64,000 nt of DNA, taken from NCBI GenBank assembly GCA_902780405.1, contig CACZFI010000001.1, positions 124,001 through 188,000 of the forward strand, given 5' to 3'. Position numbers and translations under genes: made by a program. Source of the stretch: an uncultured Lachnospiraceae bacterium. Lineage in GTDB: Bacteria > Bacillota > Clostridia > Lachnospirales > Lachnospiraceae. The notes under the pieces were generated by a model that saw nothing but the letters and a program-made list of their open reading frames with translations, was not told where the DNA came from and ran no database searches. Below, piece by piece: positions 44,006-53,603 of this stretch. The stretch's first letter is position 1. Every line of letters begins with the position of its first letter.

Positions 44006-44875
44006 ATGATCGTATTATACGAACCGGAATCATACAATGATATCAAACTTGCAGAGCATTTGGCTCCGCCGCATGTACTCGAACGGTTTTATCTGCCGAA
44101 GTACACGGCAATTCTGGCGGTTGATGATCAGAATGCAGTTACCTGCGGCGCCATGCTTGTAAGTATTTCGAGAAGAGAGCGACTGGACATCCTGTGGCTC
44201 TACGTGATGAGGGACAGACGGTGCGAGGGCATCGGTGAACAGCTTTTATCCAAGGCCTTTGAGATGGCAACAAAGCGAAAGATCCGACATGTTGGCGTTA
44301 TGCCGCTTGATTGTCCCGAGGACCCGGCGGTAAGAGAACGAATCGGAGATTATCTCTACGGATACGGCTTTTCAACGGAACAGCAGGTTTACGGTGACAG
44401 AGTAGTGAAAATCTCGGAATACGACCAGACCGATGCAGGAAAGACGCACGTCTCACAGGAACACATCCTTTCCATGAATGATGTGCATGAAGTCGAACTG
44501 AAGGGATATCTGAAGCGATATGCGGACAGACTTGCCGGTTCCCCACTCTACGAATACGATTTTGCATTGAAACACTGCAACAGAGATTTGTCCGTGGTTT
44601 ATCAAAAGGATAAAGAAATCGGCGGTGTTTTCCTTGTTTCATCCGTCGAAAGCAGGATGTATGCCATCGCGCTTACTTCCTCAAGACCGATGGAATCGCT
44701 TGCATTGATCGAAGGTGTAAGAACAGCCGCGGAGAAAAACGGATCTGTTTTATCCATCATGGTTCCTTACTCCATGAGAAACGAACGATTGCTGCAGAAT
44801 CTGTTCTCGGATAAAGGAAAGGCCGTATACCCGCTATGGGATGCATCAACAGATACTTGGAATAAGAGGGCATAA
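44006..44875 (+). CDS. Tandem GNAT-fold partner protein 5
   Basis: A 289-aa GNAT-like protein with a well-kept CoA loop, DRRCEGIGEQLL (residues ~70-81), after an ILWLYVMR strand. The second half has YDFALKHCNRDLSVVYQ and repeats the fold in degenerate form. Its stop codon is 3 bp before the TTG start of the next GNAT-like gene, so the two are coupled and may form a heteromer. The ribosome site is weak (TTGGGGAAA). Confidence 0.76.
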   Translation: MIVLYEPESYNDIKLAEHLAPPHVLERFYLPKYTAILAVDDQNAVTCGAMLVSISRRERLDILWLYVMRDRRCEGIGEQLLSKAFEMATKRKIRHVGVMPLDCPEDPAVRERIGDYLYGYGFSTEQQVYGDRVVKISEYDQTDAGKTHVSQEHILSMNDVHEVELKGYLKRYADRLAGSPLYEYDFALKHCNRDLSVVYQKDKEIGGVFLVSSVESRMYAIALTSSRPMESLALIEGVRTAAEKNGSVLSIMVPYSMRNERLLQNLFSDKGKAVYPLWDASTDTWNKRA

Positions 44876-44878
44876 GCA

Positions 44879-45736
44879 TTGTTATTTTGCGAAATCAACA
44901 ACAAGAATATCGACCAATACAAGGACTTTTTCGACGAGAGTACACTGGAGAATCTGGACAGGGACTGCTGCTACTTTGTGGCACTCCACAGCGGAGAAGG
45001 AAAGCCGCCGCAGGGCGTGATCTCCTGGGAGATGTTTCCGACGGATAACGAGGACATCGTCGAGGGTGAACTCCTGTCACTTGCGGCCACCACGCAAAAG
45101 GCAGGGAAGGCACTGCTTGCCGAGTACGAGACACAGGCAAGGGAGACCGGAATCGAAAAAACCTACTTCGAGTTCCCGGTAGCGGAGGAGTCGGATGACT
45201 TCACCGAAAAGGTTCTTACCGATGCGGGATTTACCGTACGAGAGAGCGAAAGTGTCTATGTCACCGTCAAGGTGGACGAGATCAGGGAACTCTTATTCAT
45301 GAGTCCCCAGTTCGAGGATTCTCGCGTAAAGAGTCTCGGAGAACTCTCAATACCGGAGTTTCGTATCGGCGTGAGAAACTGCATCTACGGCAACCACAGA
45401 GGACTTCTCTATGACCTGTCGAGTCTCCCGTTCGGATACTACGAGATGAATGTATCCTGTGCGGTCGAGTCCGACGGAGATGTCAAGGGACTCTTCCTGG
45501 TACACCGGCTTCCGTCCGGAAAGTTTATCGCAAAACTGCTTTATGCAAGCGGAAAGAGATCCCAGGTGGAGCTTTTGCAGATGCTTCACTTTGCGGGACA
45601 AAAGATGATAGATACCTACAGTGGCGACACTGAGATCATGATTCATATCAGAGACAACAAACGTCGGGATCTGGTCAAAAAACTGATCCCCAATGCGAGA
45701 GGAAATGAAGTAAAAGTAGGAGTTAAGGAGGAATAG
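44879..45736 (+). CDS. Degenerate tandem GNAT-like protein 6
   Basis: A 285-aa protein starting at TTG 44879, 8 bp after AAGAGGG. Its layout matches the GNAT partners, but the acetyl-CoA loop is eroded: TTQKAGKALL (residues ~71-80) where the others have RxxGxG/A. It resembles the protein at 57446 most closely (EKAGRML at the same position, and a shared RNGI/RNCIYG segment near residue 180). Catalysis is doubtful; a binding or chaperone role is more likely. It ends 1 bp before the 2286-aa cargo gene, the tightest cargo-partner spacing in the window. Confidence 0.7.
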   Translation: MLFCEINNKNIDQYKDFFDESTLENLDRDCCYFVALHSGEGKPPQGVISWEMFPTDNEDIVEGELLSLAATTQKAGKALLAEYETQARETGIEKTYFEFPVAEESDDFTEKVLTDAGFTVRESESVYVTVKVDEIRELLFMSPQFEDSRVKSLGELSIPEFRIGVRNCIYGNHRGLLYDLSSLPFGYYEMNVSCAVESDGDVKGLFLVHRLPSGKFIAKLLYASGKRSQVELLQMLHFAGQKMIDTYSGDTEIMIHIRDNKRRDLVKKLIPNARGNEVKVGVKEE

Positions 45737-45737
45737 G

Positions 45738-48700
45738 ATGTCAACATTCGAAGAAGTACAAAACGAACAAAAGAATAAAGACAATGCGTATCTTCAGAGA
45801 TTTGAGCAACAGCTTGACGTGGAAGGCAGCGTACAGCAGGAGATGGACAAACTGCAAGACATGACCAATACGAAGGTTGAAGTAGAGCAGTATCATAAGA
45901 GCCTCTTCGGATACGGACGTCTTACGACGGAGCAGGAGGCTCATATTGCGCAGGTGCAGCGGGACGCCGACTACTTAAACGCCGCTTTAACGACCGACAA
46001 ACTTCAGATCTCGGATGAGACACGTGCGAAACTCGAAGCCGTACAGGGAAGACAGATGTCCTTCCTGCTTCTCAACAATTTCCGTTACAAAACGGACAGC
46101 AAGGAGATGACTGCGGTCAAGGAAGCAATTGCTGCGGTTGAGGAGCATATGTATAATGAGATCAACATCAAGGTTACGCCTGAGATGATCCGACGAGAGG
46201 CGAGCGACTATCGCTACGGAGAGGATAATCATAGAGAGGCCGACAAGGCGTTCTCCATGTGCGAACTCTATGAGAAGGCGATTGTGGCATGTAAGAATTA
46301 CCTCGATGCAAAATCTCCCTCTTACAAGAAGGGTCAGGAGCGCTGGCTGCAGGTGCGAGACAATATGAAACGTATGATGCAGGAGCAGAGCCGTTTGATC
46401 CTTGGATTGCAGCTGGTAAGAAGAGGAAAGATCCAAGAAGCCAAAACACCGATGGATCTGATCGCACAGGCCGGTGTATTCGCCAAGAATCAGGCAGAAC
46501 TGACTGAGGAAGAAAACCAGAAAGCATCTAAATCAGGACACGTTTATGTGCACGGATCCACGAGATCACTGACAAAGCCGGAAGATTTTTACCATCATTC
46601 GATCAAAAACGAGGAAGCGAGAGCAATCACGGAGACGATATTCTCCGTCAAGACGATTCCCGAGCTTTTTAAGATCGGAGAAAAAGGAAAACTCGACAAG
46701 GATCAGATTCAAAGACGCAACGACTTAAAAAAACTTTATACAATACTCTCGAGATTCCCGAAGAACAAATTTCATTCCGAGACGCTTGTCGTTGGCGGTA
46801 CTTCGTTCAATATCTTACAGGTAGAGAACGGCGGTCTTGTTTTCACACACGATAAAAAGATGTATCGCATTCCCAACAAGGCAGAGGTGATCGCGGACAG
46901 AATTGCGATCGGAATGATCGGCATGGAGGAAGTGATGGGAGAATCCACCACCAAGGAACTCACTTCCATCCTTAATCAGGAGGTTAACACAAACGATCTT
47001 CGCGAATTGCTTCGCGTGGAGCAGTATGCGAATGCGGTTATCACCAAACGCTTGAATATATCCAATATCGCGATTTCCAACATCAAGATCGAGGACAGAC
47101 GCAGGTTTGCACAGGCATTGCTCCAAGGCACATCCACGCCCGAGCAGATCTCGGAGTTTATCAAGGGTATTGAGAATACCTACAAGCAGGAAAAAGAAAC
47201 GAGACAGGCGCATGCGATCACGGAGCAGAATGCACTTTCCGTACAGGAGCAGGGAATCGGTAAGCTGAAAAAAGATCTGAAGTCCCTGAAAGATAAAAAA
47301 CTGGTTCATCAGTCAAAGATTCACGATACGGTGATGAAACGTCTCAATATTTCCAACGAAACTTACAAAAAAACAAAGTCGGATTATGAGGCGGAGATCA
47401 AGCGTCGCAAAGAAAAAGGTGCCGAACTTGCAAAGATCAAAGAAGTAAGGGACAACTTTAATGCAGCCATCAAGAAAGCTGCCGAAGATATCGAGAGTGA
47501 TGATTTAGGCTCTGAAGCTCAATATGAACTTGCACTCGAGAAGGCAGCCGAGACGGTCGGACTCGAGACTACGGTTCCGAATGAGCAGATCCTTGCAGCA
47601 CTCGATCAGAAAATCAATACATTTGAAAAGGAATCCGATACAAGTCTGTTCGAAAAGGAGCTCACGGTCCGGGATGCCTACTTTGAGAAGAAGGCCGGTG
47701 TAGAGGCATCCAAAAAGAAACTTACGGATACCAAAAAGAAAAACAAAGTTGCCGAGAAACGTCGTGATTTTGAAATTGCAAAGCTGAATCTGCAGAAGGA
47801 ACTTCAGGATTTGCAAAAGAAGTATGATGAGGAACGTGCACCTCTTGTTAAAGCTGTTTCCGAAGCCAAGGCAGAAGCGGAAGCACTCCGTAAGAAACTT
47901 CTTACGGACGGTACGTCCGCGGAGTACACGGATTACAAACGTGAGCTTAAGAGTCTTGCGTTCCGCGAAAAGCAGATTAAAAAGGCAATTGCGGAAGGAA
48001 CGGCCACGCAGGAAGAACTCGACGAGATCGTTCAAAAAAGAGCGGAATTAAAGAACAATCCTTCCAAGATCCCCGAAGCAGCGCTTCGAAAGGTGTACAA
48101 GGATTATAATGCAAAACTTAACCGGCTCGCGGCGGAAGAAAAGAAGATGAAAGTCGCAATCGAAAACGGTGATGCTTCCGATGAGGACCTTGAAAAGATT
48201 CAGAGACAAAGAAAGAATCTTTCCGAGAATCCGCCTGCAGCGATCGCTAAGATCAGGAATCAGGCTGTCGCTTATGAAGCTGCCAAGAGGCGCGCCGCAG
48301 ATGCGCAGAAGGAACTCGATAAAACGGACGAGGAATTTAAGAAATCTTCCAAGTATATGAAGGATGCGCTTTATTCCGAGAATGTTGCACCTTTAGAAAA
48401 AGTATACAACGAAGCCAAGAAGAGTGTAGACACAGCGGAGAAGGAATTGCGTGCGGCAAGAGATTCTGTTGATGCTATATTTAACTCTGCCAAGGATGTC
48501 ATGCTTACCGAGGAAGAAAAGAACAAGAATCAGGAAGCGTTAGATCAGATCAACAGCAAGATCAGTCAGACACAAAGCGAGTTGGATACACTCACGGAGG
48601 CATACGAGAGCGTCGGCGGAGAGGAAAAAGTCGAGGAACTCAAGGAGGAAATCGAGCAGATCAAGCTTGATAAGGATGAGACCGTTACCGACACAAGGAT

Positions 48701-51700
48701 CAATGATGCATCCACGACGGAAAAACTCCGACTGTACGAAGAAAACAAATACAAATACGACCAAATGATCAAGTTCGATATCGAAGCGGATGAGAAAGAC
48801 AAGGACTCCCTGCTTGATGAGAACGCCAAGAAAAATGAGCAGACATGGACGGAGCAGGAACAGGCGATCGTGGACATGCTGGCAGACTTTATCTATGACA
48901 GCAACACCTGGGCGATGGATAAGACCGTCAATGACCCCGGAGCCCGTGTTTCCGGCGTCCTGGGGCGTCATACCCAGGCAATCGCCATTGTACTCACACA
49001 TCCCGAGGTACTCTCCAGTGTTATTGACAGACTCCCGATGATGTGGCTTGACGGTGGCGCAGAGCAGAATCAGTTGTTTGATCAGGCGCTGACCGGAGGC
49101 TTTGATCCGGAGAATGCCAACGTCACTGTTACATCCAAGAGAGAAGAATTAAAGAAGACGATTCAGTCAACCTTCGAAACACTCAAGACACAGATGCCGG
49201 AGGAGATGACCAGCCTTTCCGAGAGTATCCTGAAGGCCGAAAAGGCACCCCAGGAGATCGCCGACAGGATTTATGAGTTAGAGGACCAGATCAAGAAGGC
49301 CGAAGCAAATATTGAGAAACTGAAACAGAAGGAAGAAGAACTCCGGAAAAAGGGTGAAGAAATCCCTACCCATGAAGTAAAAAGAACCGGATTTGGTGCA
49401 GGACTCTTTTCTTTCTTCGGCGGTTCCGATACCGTGCAAAAAACTGACCTTCAGCTCGCTCAGGAAGAACTGGAGAAGCTGAAAGAAGAGTGCCAGAAGC
49501 TCGAAGATGCAGAGGAGGAAACCGAAGATAAAATCCAGGCTGCTTATAACAATGCCGGCTTAAAGATTTCCTTCGGACTTTTACATGCGGATGCAAAGAA
49601 GGCAGTTGCCAAGTTTGAAAAATCATTGCGCGGGGCCTTGGACAGCTTCCTGAATGTGGAAGATCTTCAAAAGCAGATGTCCCAGACCATCGATGAAATC
49701 TTTCCCGAGGATGAGGTTACAACGGACTACAGCAAGATCAAGAGTCCGAAAGAGAAAAACATCTCCGAAAAAGAGAAGGAAAAGCGCATCGACGAGGGCA
49801 ATGAAGCTCTGGCAAATATCATCCGTGATTCCATGCAAGGAAGCGAAGGTCAGGGCAAGTTCATCAAGAATGTCATGAAGAACTACATCTTCGGCATTCA
49901 CAAGATCGATATGAGGTCCATGATGGCGTCCGCACTTCGAAACGCCAAGCCGCTGTCGTCCAATTTTGCGGAGACGAACAAGGAAAAGGATCTCGAGTCC
50001 ATGGCAAGTATCTTAGGCGGCGCATTTAAGGGCGCGGGCCCTCTGATGCACAAGATCCTTCAGGGTATTCCCGAGCAGATGCTTCCTCCGGGTATGATCG
50101 GTGCCATCAAAGATATGAAGAGTAACCTGTCTCCCATCCCCATGGATGTTGTAAAGGCGGAACTTGCCTCCATCATCGAAAGATCAGAGGGAAGAATCTC
50201 CAATATCATCGTGAAAAAGAGTCTCGGAGCCGCATCCATCGGACAGGCTTTTCTCTGTGACGTGTTCGTTGAAGGCGTACGCGAGGAGTGCGTAGTCAAG
50301 ATCTTAAGACCGGATGTCAGAAACAAGATGGAGCGTGAGTCAAGTGTCATGATCAAATCCGCAAAGGAAGCCGGTGAGGGTATGTACTACTCTTACAAGG
50401 GTATGCTTGAGATTTACAAGAAAGAACTTGATTTCACCATTGAGGCCAAGAATGCGGCACTCGGACATGTCTATGAGAAGGGCGGAAAAGGCGTAGACAG
50501 TATGGAAGTGCTGAACCTTGCACCCGCATCCACCAATTCCCTCGTACTAAAGCGTGCGAGGGGAGAGACCATCGATCATATGCTTGATACGATGAAGCAG
50601 GAGTACGAGTACGTATTCAAGCCTTACTATGAGAAGGGAGAAGACGGAAAAGTAAAGACCAACGAAGATGGTGTACCCGCACTCAAGTTGACCAGAACAC
50701 TGCCGGATCTTCGACGTGTACAAAGACGTATGAACCAGCAGCTTAAGAAATTGCGTCAGGCGCAAGAACGCATGACAACACTTGCCAACCGATGGGTAAC
50801 CGAAGGTGTTTTCGGAGGCGGATTCTATCACGGCGACCTGCATGCCGGCAATATCATGGTCAGCAATTTCAACCTCACTGTGATCGATTACGGAAATGCC
50901 ACACAGCTTACCAAGTTCCAGCAGGAAAACATCACCATCATGATGGTGGCGGCTGCTGCGGGAGATATGGAAGGCTTCAGAGAGTGCTTCAGAAAGCTTC
51001 TTGAGAACACACCGCCCGAGGTATACAAGCAGAAGGAGGCAGATCTCGGAAAGGCGATCAAGGAAGTATTTGCCTTAGGTGACAGCAGATCGGCAGGACA
51101 GCGTATTGCAGCAGCATTGCTTCGTGCGCAGAAGCTTGGTTTCGAAATCCCGACATCCATCTTCAACTTCTCACAGTGCCAGCTTCGACTGCAGAATACA
51201 ATTGATGACATGAACACACAGATCAAGATGTATCAGGAGGCACTCGGCCAGCTTGAAAAGGTTGAAGATCCCATATCTTTCGACCTGTCTGCGGATGTAG
51301 CGTCTGTCAACCACTTCGAGACGCAGACGATCATGAAGTCGGCATTGCTTTCCGATACCGACGAGTCCATCAAAATGGCGATCCGGTTGAAGGACCCCAA
51401 GCAGCAGGCGTATTTCAAGGATTACACATACTGTCATATGATGTCTGTTCATGATTATGCTACGAATGATGAGAGAGTCGATCTTTTCATGAGAGGTATG
51501 ACAAAGGAATATACTTTGACTGTATCACCCGAACGTATTATGGGTAATCTGGATCTGTCATTCTCCGCGGCGCTTAATAAGGAGCAAAGAGCCGAACTGT
51601 TCGCATTGGTCAAAGAAGCTACGGACAGTCTGGATCAGCAGTTTCCGGGATATGTAGAACAGATAAAATTAGCCGAAGCCGAAGCAAAAGCTAAAGCAAA

Positions 51701-52598
51701 AGCCCAAGCCCAAGCGAATGGACAGGCTGATTTTGATGAGGATGAGATTATAATAAAACCCGAAAAAATCACCATGATGAAACCGAATCTTGATAAACTC
51801 AAGGCCAAGATTAAAGAATTGGCTGCTTCGGTTGATCATGTTCCTCTGCTTACGGAGTATCAAAAACTCCTGGCCGAGAATAAGGATCCGGATAAGGATC
51901 CGAGGATGATAGAGATCGAGAAAAAACTCATTCCGATCATGAAGACTTCCGTCAAGAACTTTAAAGAGAATTTTGAGGACCTTGTCAAATGTCGACCGGA
52001 TACAGAGATTTCAATGTACGAATCATACAAGAACAAGCTTATGCTTGGTGACGGTGATTTTTCAAAGAAAGAACTTGAATCCAAGATGAAAAAGACAAAG
52101 GAAAGCAGAGATAAGACAACCGACGAACTTCTTAAAAAATATAAACCCGGCTGTTTTGAGGAAAAACTGAAAGAGACTTTACGAGACACAGACCCCGAGA
52201 TTATGCAGCTTGCTAAAAACGACCTTCAAAAATTCTTTGATAATAAGGAATTGGGCGGTGAAAAACTGAAGGATCTGTATGACAGGTTCAGGGCTACGCA
52301 GGATTTCAGCAAGAAGATGGCTGAGAGCAAGAACCATAAACCCGAGGAGGCGCAAAAGTACGCGCAGGAAGCAGAAGATCTTTTGAATCAGTTTGTTTCT
52401 CTCTATGCAACAGTTGCATCTCTGACGAAAGCCGGTGCAGACGATGTTGCAAAAGGTGATAGTCTGAACTATGATAAGAGCAAGCCGGATGACTTTCTGA
52501 TCGTTATGGGTGAAGTCATCATGGACAATAAGATGAAAGCCGTGAAGAGACTCGGAAGCAAAGTTGCAAAGTACACCAAGGCTTTAGCATCTGAATAA
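45738..52598 (+). CDS. Candidate CIS cargo F, 2286 aa, with UbiB/ABC1-type kinase-like domain
   Basis: The largest gene here. The N-terminus (MSTFEEVQNEQ) is polar but lacks the MDQLL start; residues ~113-235 carry the family 2 module (SKEMTAVKEAI, ACKNYLDAK). Residues ~470-1350 are long coiled coil. Residues ~1470-1790 match the UbiB/ABC1/AarF atypical kinase family: PMDVVKAELAS, Ala-rich nucleotide loop LGAASIGQ (1496-1503), Lys1521 in VVKIL, KKELDFTIEAKNA, catalytic HGDLHAGN with Asp1700 and Asn1705, and DYG at 1717-1719. Family members are ATPases/kinases usually linked to quinone or lipid metabolism on membranes; finding one in a giant soluble multi-domain protein is unusual. The tail is helical. 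Confidence 0.82.
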   Translation: MSTFEEVQNEQKNKDNAYLQRFEQQLDVEGSVQQEMDKLQDMTNTKVEVEQYHKSLFGYGRLTTEQEAHIAQVQRDADYLNAALTTDKLQISDETRAKLEAVQGRQMSFLLLNNFRYKTDSKEMTAVKEAIAAVEEHMYNEINIKVTPEMIRREASDYRYGEDNHREADKAFSMCELYEKAIVACKNYLDAKSPSYKKGQERWLQVRDNMKRMMQEQSRLILGLQLVRRGKIQEAKTPMDLIAQAGVFAKNQAELTEEENQKASKSGHVYVHGSTRSLTKPEDFYHHSIKNEEARAITETIFSVKTIPELFKIGEKGKLDKDQIQRRNDLKKLYTILSRFPKNKFHSETLVVGGTSFNILQVENGGLVFTHDKKMYRIPNKAEVIADRIAIGMIGMEEVMGESTTKELTSILNQEVNTNDLRELLRVEQYANAVITKRLNISNIAISNIKIEDRRRFAQALLQGTSTPEQISEFIKGIENTYKQEKETRQAHAITEQNALSVQEQGIGKLKKDLKSLKDKKLVHQSKIHDTVMKRLNISNETYKKTKSDYEAEIKRRKEKGAELAKIKEVRDNFNAAIKKAAEDIESDDLGSEAQYELALEKAAETVGLETTVPNEQILAALDQKINTFEKESDTSLFEKELTVRDAYFEKKAGVEASKKKLTDTKKKNKVAEKRRDFEIAKLNLQKELQDLQKKYDEERAPLVKAVSEAKAEAEALRKKLLTDGTSAEYTDYKRELKSLAFREKQIKKAIAEGTATQEELDEIVQKRAELKNNPSKIPEAALRKVYKDYNAKLNRLAAEEKKMKVAIENGDASDEDLEKIQRQRKNLSENPPAAIAKIRNQAVAYEAAKRRAADAQKELDKTDEEFKKSSKYMKDALYSENVAPLEKVYNEAKKSVDTAEKELRAARDSVDAIFNSAKDVMLTEEEKNKNQEALDQINSKISQTQSELDTLTEAYESVGGEEKVEELKEEIEQIKLDKDETVTDTRINDASTTEKLRLYEENKYKYDQMIKFDIEADEKDKDSLLDENAKKNEQTWTEQEQAIVDMLADFIYDSNTWAMDKTVNDPGARVSGVLGRHTQAIAIVLTHPEVLSSVIDRLPMMWLDGGAEQNQLFDQALTGGFDPENANVTVTSKREELKKTIQSTFETLKTQMPEEMTSLSESILKAEKAPQEIADRIYELEDQIKKAEANIEKLKQKEEELRKKGEEIPTHEVKRTGFGAGLFSFFGGSDTVQKTDLQLAQEELEKLKEECQKLEDAEEETEDKIQAAYNNAGLKISFGLLHADAKKAVAKFEKSLRGALDSFLNVEDLQKQMSQTIDEIFPEDEVTTDYSKIKSPKEKNISEKEKEKRIDEGNEALANIIRDSMQGSEGQGKFIKNVMKNYIFGIHKIDMRSMMASALRNAKPLSSNFAETNKEKDLESMASILGGAFKGAGPLMHKILQGIPEQMLPPGMIGAIKDMKSNLSPIPMDVVKAELASIIERSEGRISNIIVKKSLGAASIGQAFLCDVFVEGVREECVVKILRPDVRNKMERESSVMIKSAKEAGEGMYYSYKGMLEIYKKELDFTIEAKNAALGHVYEKGGKGVDSMEVLNLAPASTNSLVLKRARGETIDHMLDTMKQEYEYVFKPYYEKGEDGKVKTNEDGVPALKLTRTLPDLRRVQRRMNQQLKKLRQAQERMTTLANRWVTEGVFGGGFYHGDLHAGNIMVSNFNLTVIDYGNATQLTKFQQENITIMMVAAAAGDMEGFRECFRKLLENTPPEVYKQKEADLGKAIKEVFALGDSRSAGQRIAAALLRAQKLGFEIPTSIFNFSQCQLRLQNTIDDMNTQIKMYQEALGQLEKVEDPISFDLSADVASVNHFETQTIMKSALLSDTDESIKMAIRLKDPKQQAYFKDYTYCHMMSVHDYATNDERVDLFMRGMTKEYTLTVSPERIMGNLDLSFSAALNKEQRAELFALVKEATDSLDQQFPGYVEQIKLAEAEAKAKAKAQAQANGQADFDEDEIIIKPEKITMMKPNLDKLKAKIKELAASVDHVPLLTEYQKLLAENKDPDKDPRMIEIEKKLIPIMKTSVKNFKENFEDLVKCRPDTEISMYESYKNKLMLGDGDFSKKELESKMKKTKESRDKTTDELLKKYKPGCFEEKLKETLRDTDPEIMQLAKNDLQKFFDNKELGGEKLKDLYDRFRATQDFSKKMAESKNHKPEEAQKYAQEAEDLLNQFVSLYATVASLTKAGADDVAKGDSLNYDKSKPDDFLIVMGEVIMDNKMKAVKRLGSKVAKYTKALASE

Positions 52599-52613
52599 CA
52601 AAGGAGATATCAA

Positions 52614-53558
52614 ATGAAAATCGCATTGATGCAGGAAGACTACAGGGACATGTTCCTGGATATGGATCCGCTCGGTTATACGGAGCGGGATCGCTTTCCC
52701 GGTAGAATCACGATGGTTGCAACCGTTGAGGACGATTGGCAAAGAGGAGATCAGCCTGCCGGCCTGATCGTTGTCAACCGGAGAGAGGACCGTCTGGTCA
52801 TCGAATGGCTCTGCGTGCGGGAAAAATTCCGTACGGAGGGCGTCGGTGAAGCCCTGCTCGATGCGGCCCTTCGAGGTGCCACGGCTGAGGGACTTTCCGT
52901 GATGAGCGCCTATATCAATGACGAATACGGACGTGATATCGTCTGTCCCCATGAGCGGGAATACCTTTTAGATCACATGTTTGAGGAGGAAGAAGAACTC
53001 TCGGGAGAGTGGATCGACGAAGCGCGAATGGTTTTAAAATGTGCCGAAAAAGAATCAATCAACTGCGAAGGTGTATTACCGGTTTCCAAGATGTCCGGTG
53101 CCATGAGAGAGCAGATGCTTGCGCAGCTTCATCGTGACGAAGCGCATAACGTCTCGGTCTATCCGGTCGAGGATGCGATGCATCTGATCGATCCTACGCT
53201 TAGCGGGATGATCCTTCATAAAGATGACACCTATTCCGTTTTGCTCGCACAAAAGTGCAATGATACCATCTATCCTGTGGTTTTTTCCGCAAAAGACGAT
53301 GATGCGATGATGAAACTGCTTGTATATACAGCGAAAACCGCAGAGGAAGCATATGGGCCGAAGACTTTGATCCGTATCATTGAAAGTTCGGATCGGTATA
53401 CGAATGCGATCAGCCGGATGATGCCGGACCATATCCACGCATGGTATCTGACCGGATCCATTGATCTTTATAACAGCCTTTCCGGATTCACGGATCCCTA
53501 CAAGACTGCAACCTTATTAACGGAAGACGAGTACGACACCATATATGTAGATGACTAA
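52614..53558 (+). CDS. Tandem GNAT-fold partner protein 7
   Basis: A 314-aa GNAT-like protein with a clear CoA loop, EKFRTEGVGEALLDAAL (residues ~70-86), preceded by RLVIEWLCVR. The second domain begins near residue 180 and includes MHLIDPTLSGMILHKDD. It is the longest of the eight partners. It lies 15 bp after cargo F (AAAGGAGA) and 45 bp before cargo G. Confidence 0.78.
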   Translation: MKIALMQEDYRDMFLDMDPLGYTERDRFPGRITMVATVEDDWQRGDQPAGLIVVNRREDRLVIEWLCVREKFRTEGVGEALLDAALRGATAEGLSVMSAYINDEYGRDIVCPHEREYLLDHMFEEEEELSGEWIDEARMVLKCAEKESINCEGVLPVSKMSGAMREQMLAQLHRDEAHNVSVYPVEDAMHLIDPTLSGMILHKDDTYSVLLAQKCNDTIYPVVFSAKDDDAMMKLLVYTAKTAEEAYGPKTLIRIIESSDRYTNAISRMMPDHIHAWYLTGSIDLYNSLSGFTDPYKTATLLTEDEYDTIYVDD

Positions 53559-53603
53559 AAACAGTTTTGGGATGTTGAGGGGACTTTAAGGAGGAATTAT
53601 GCC

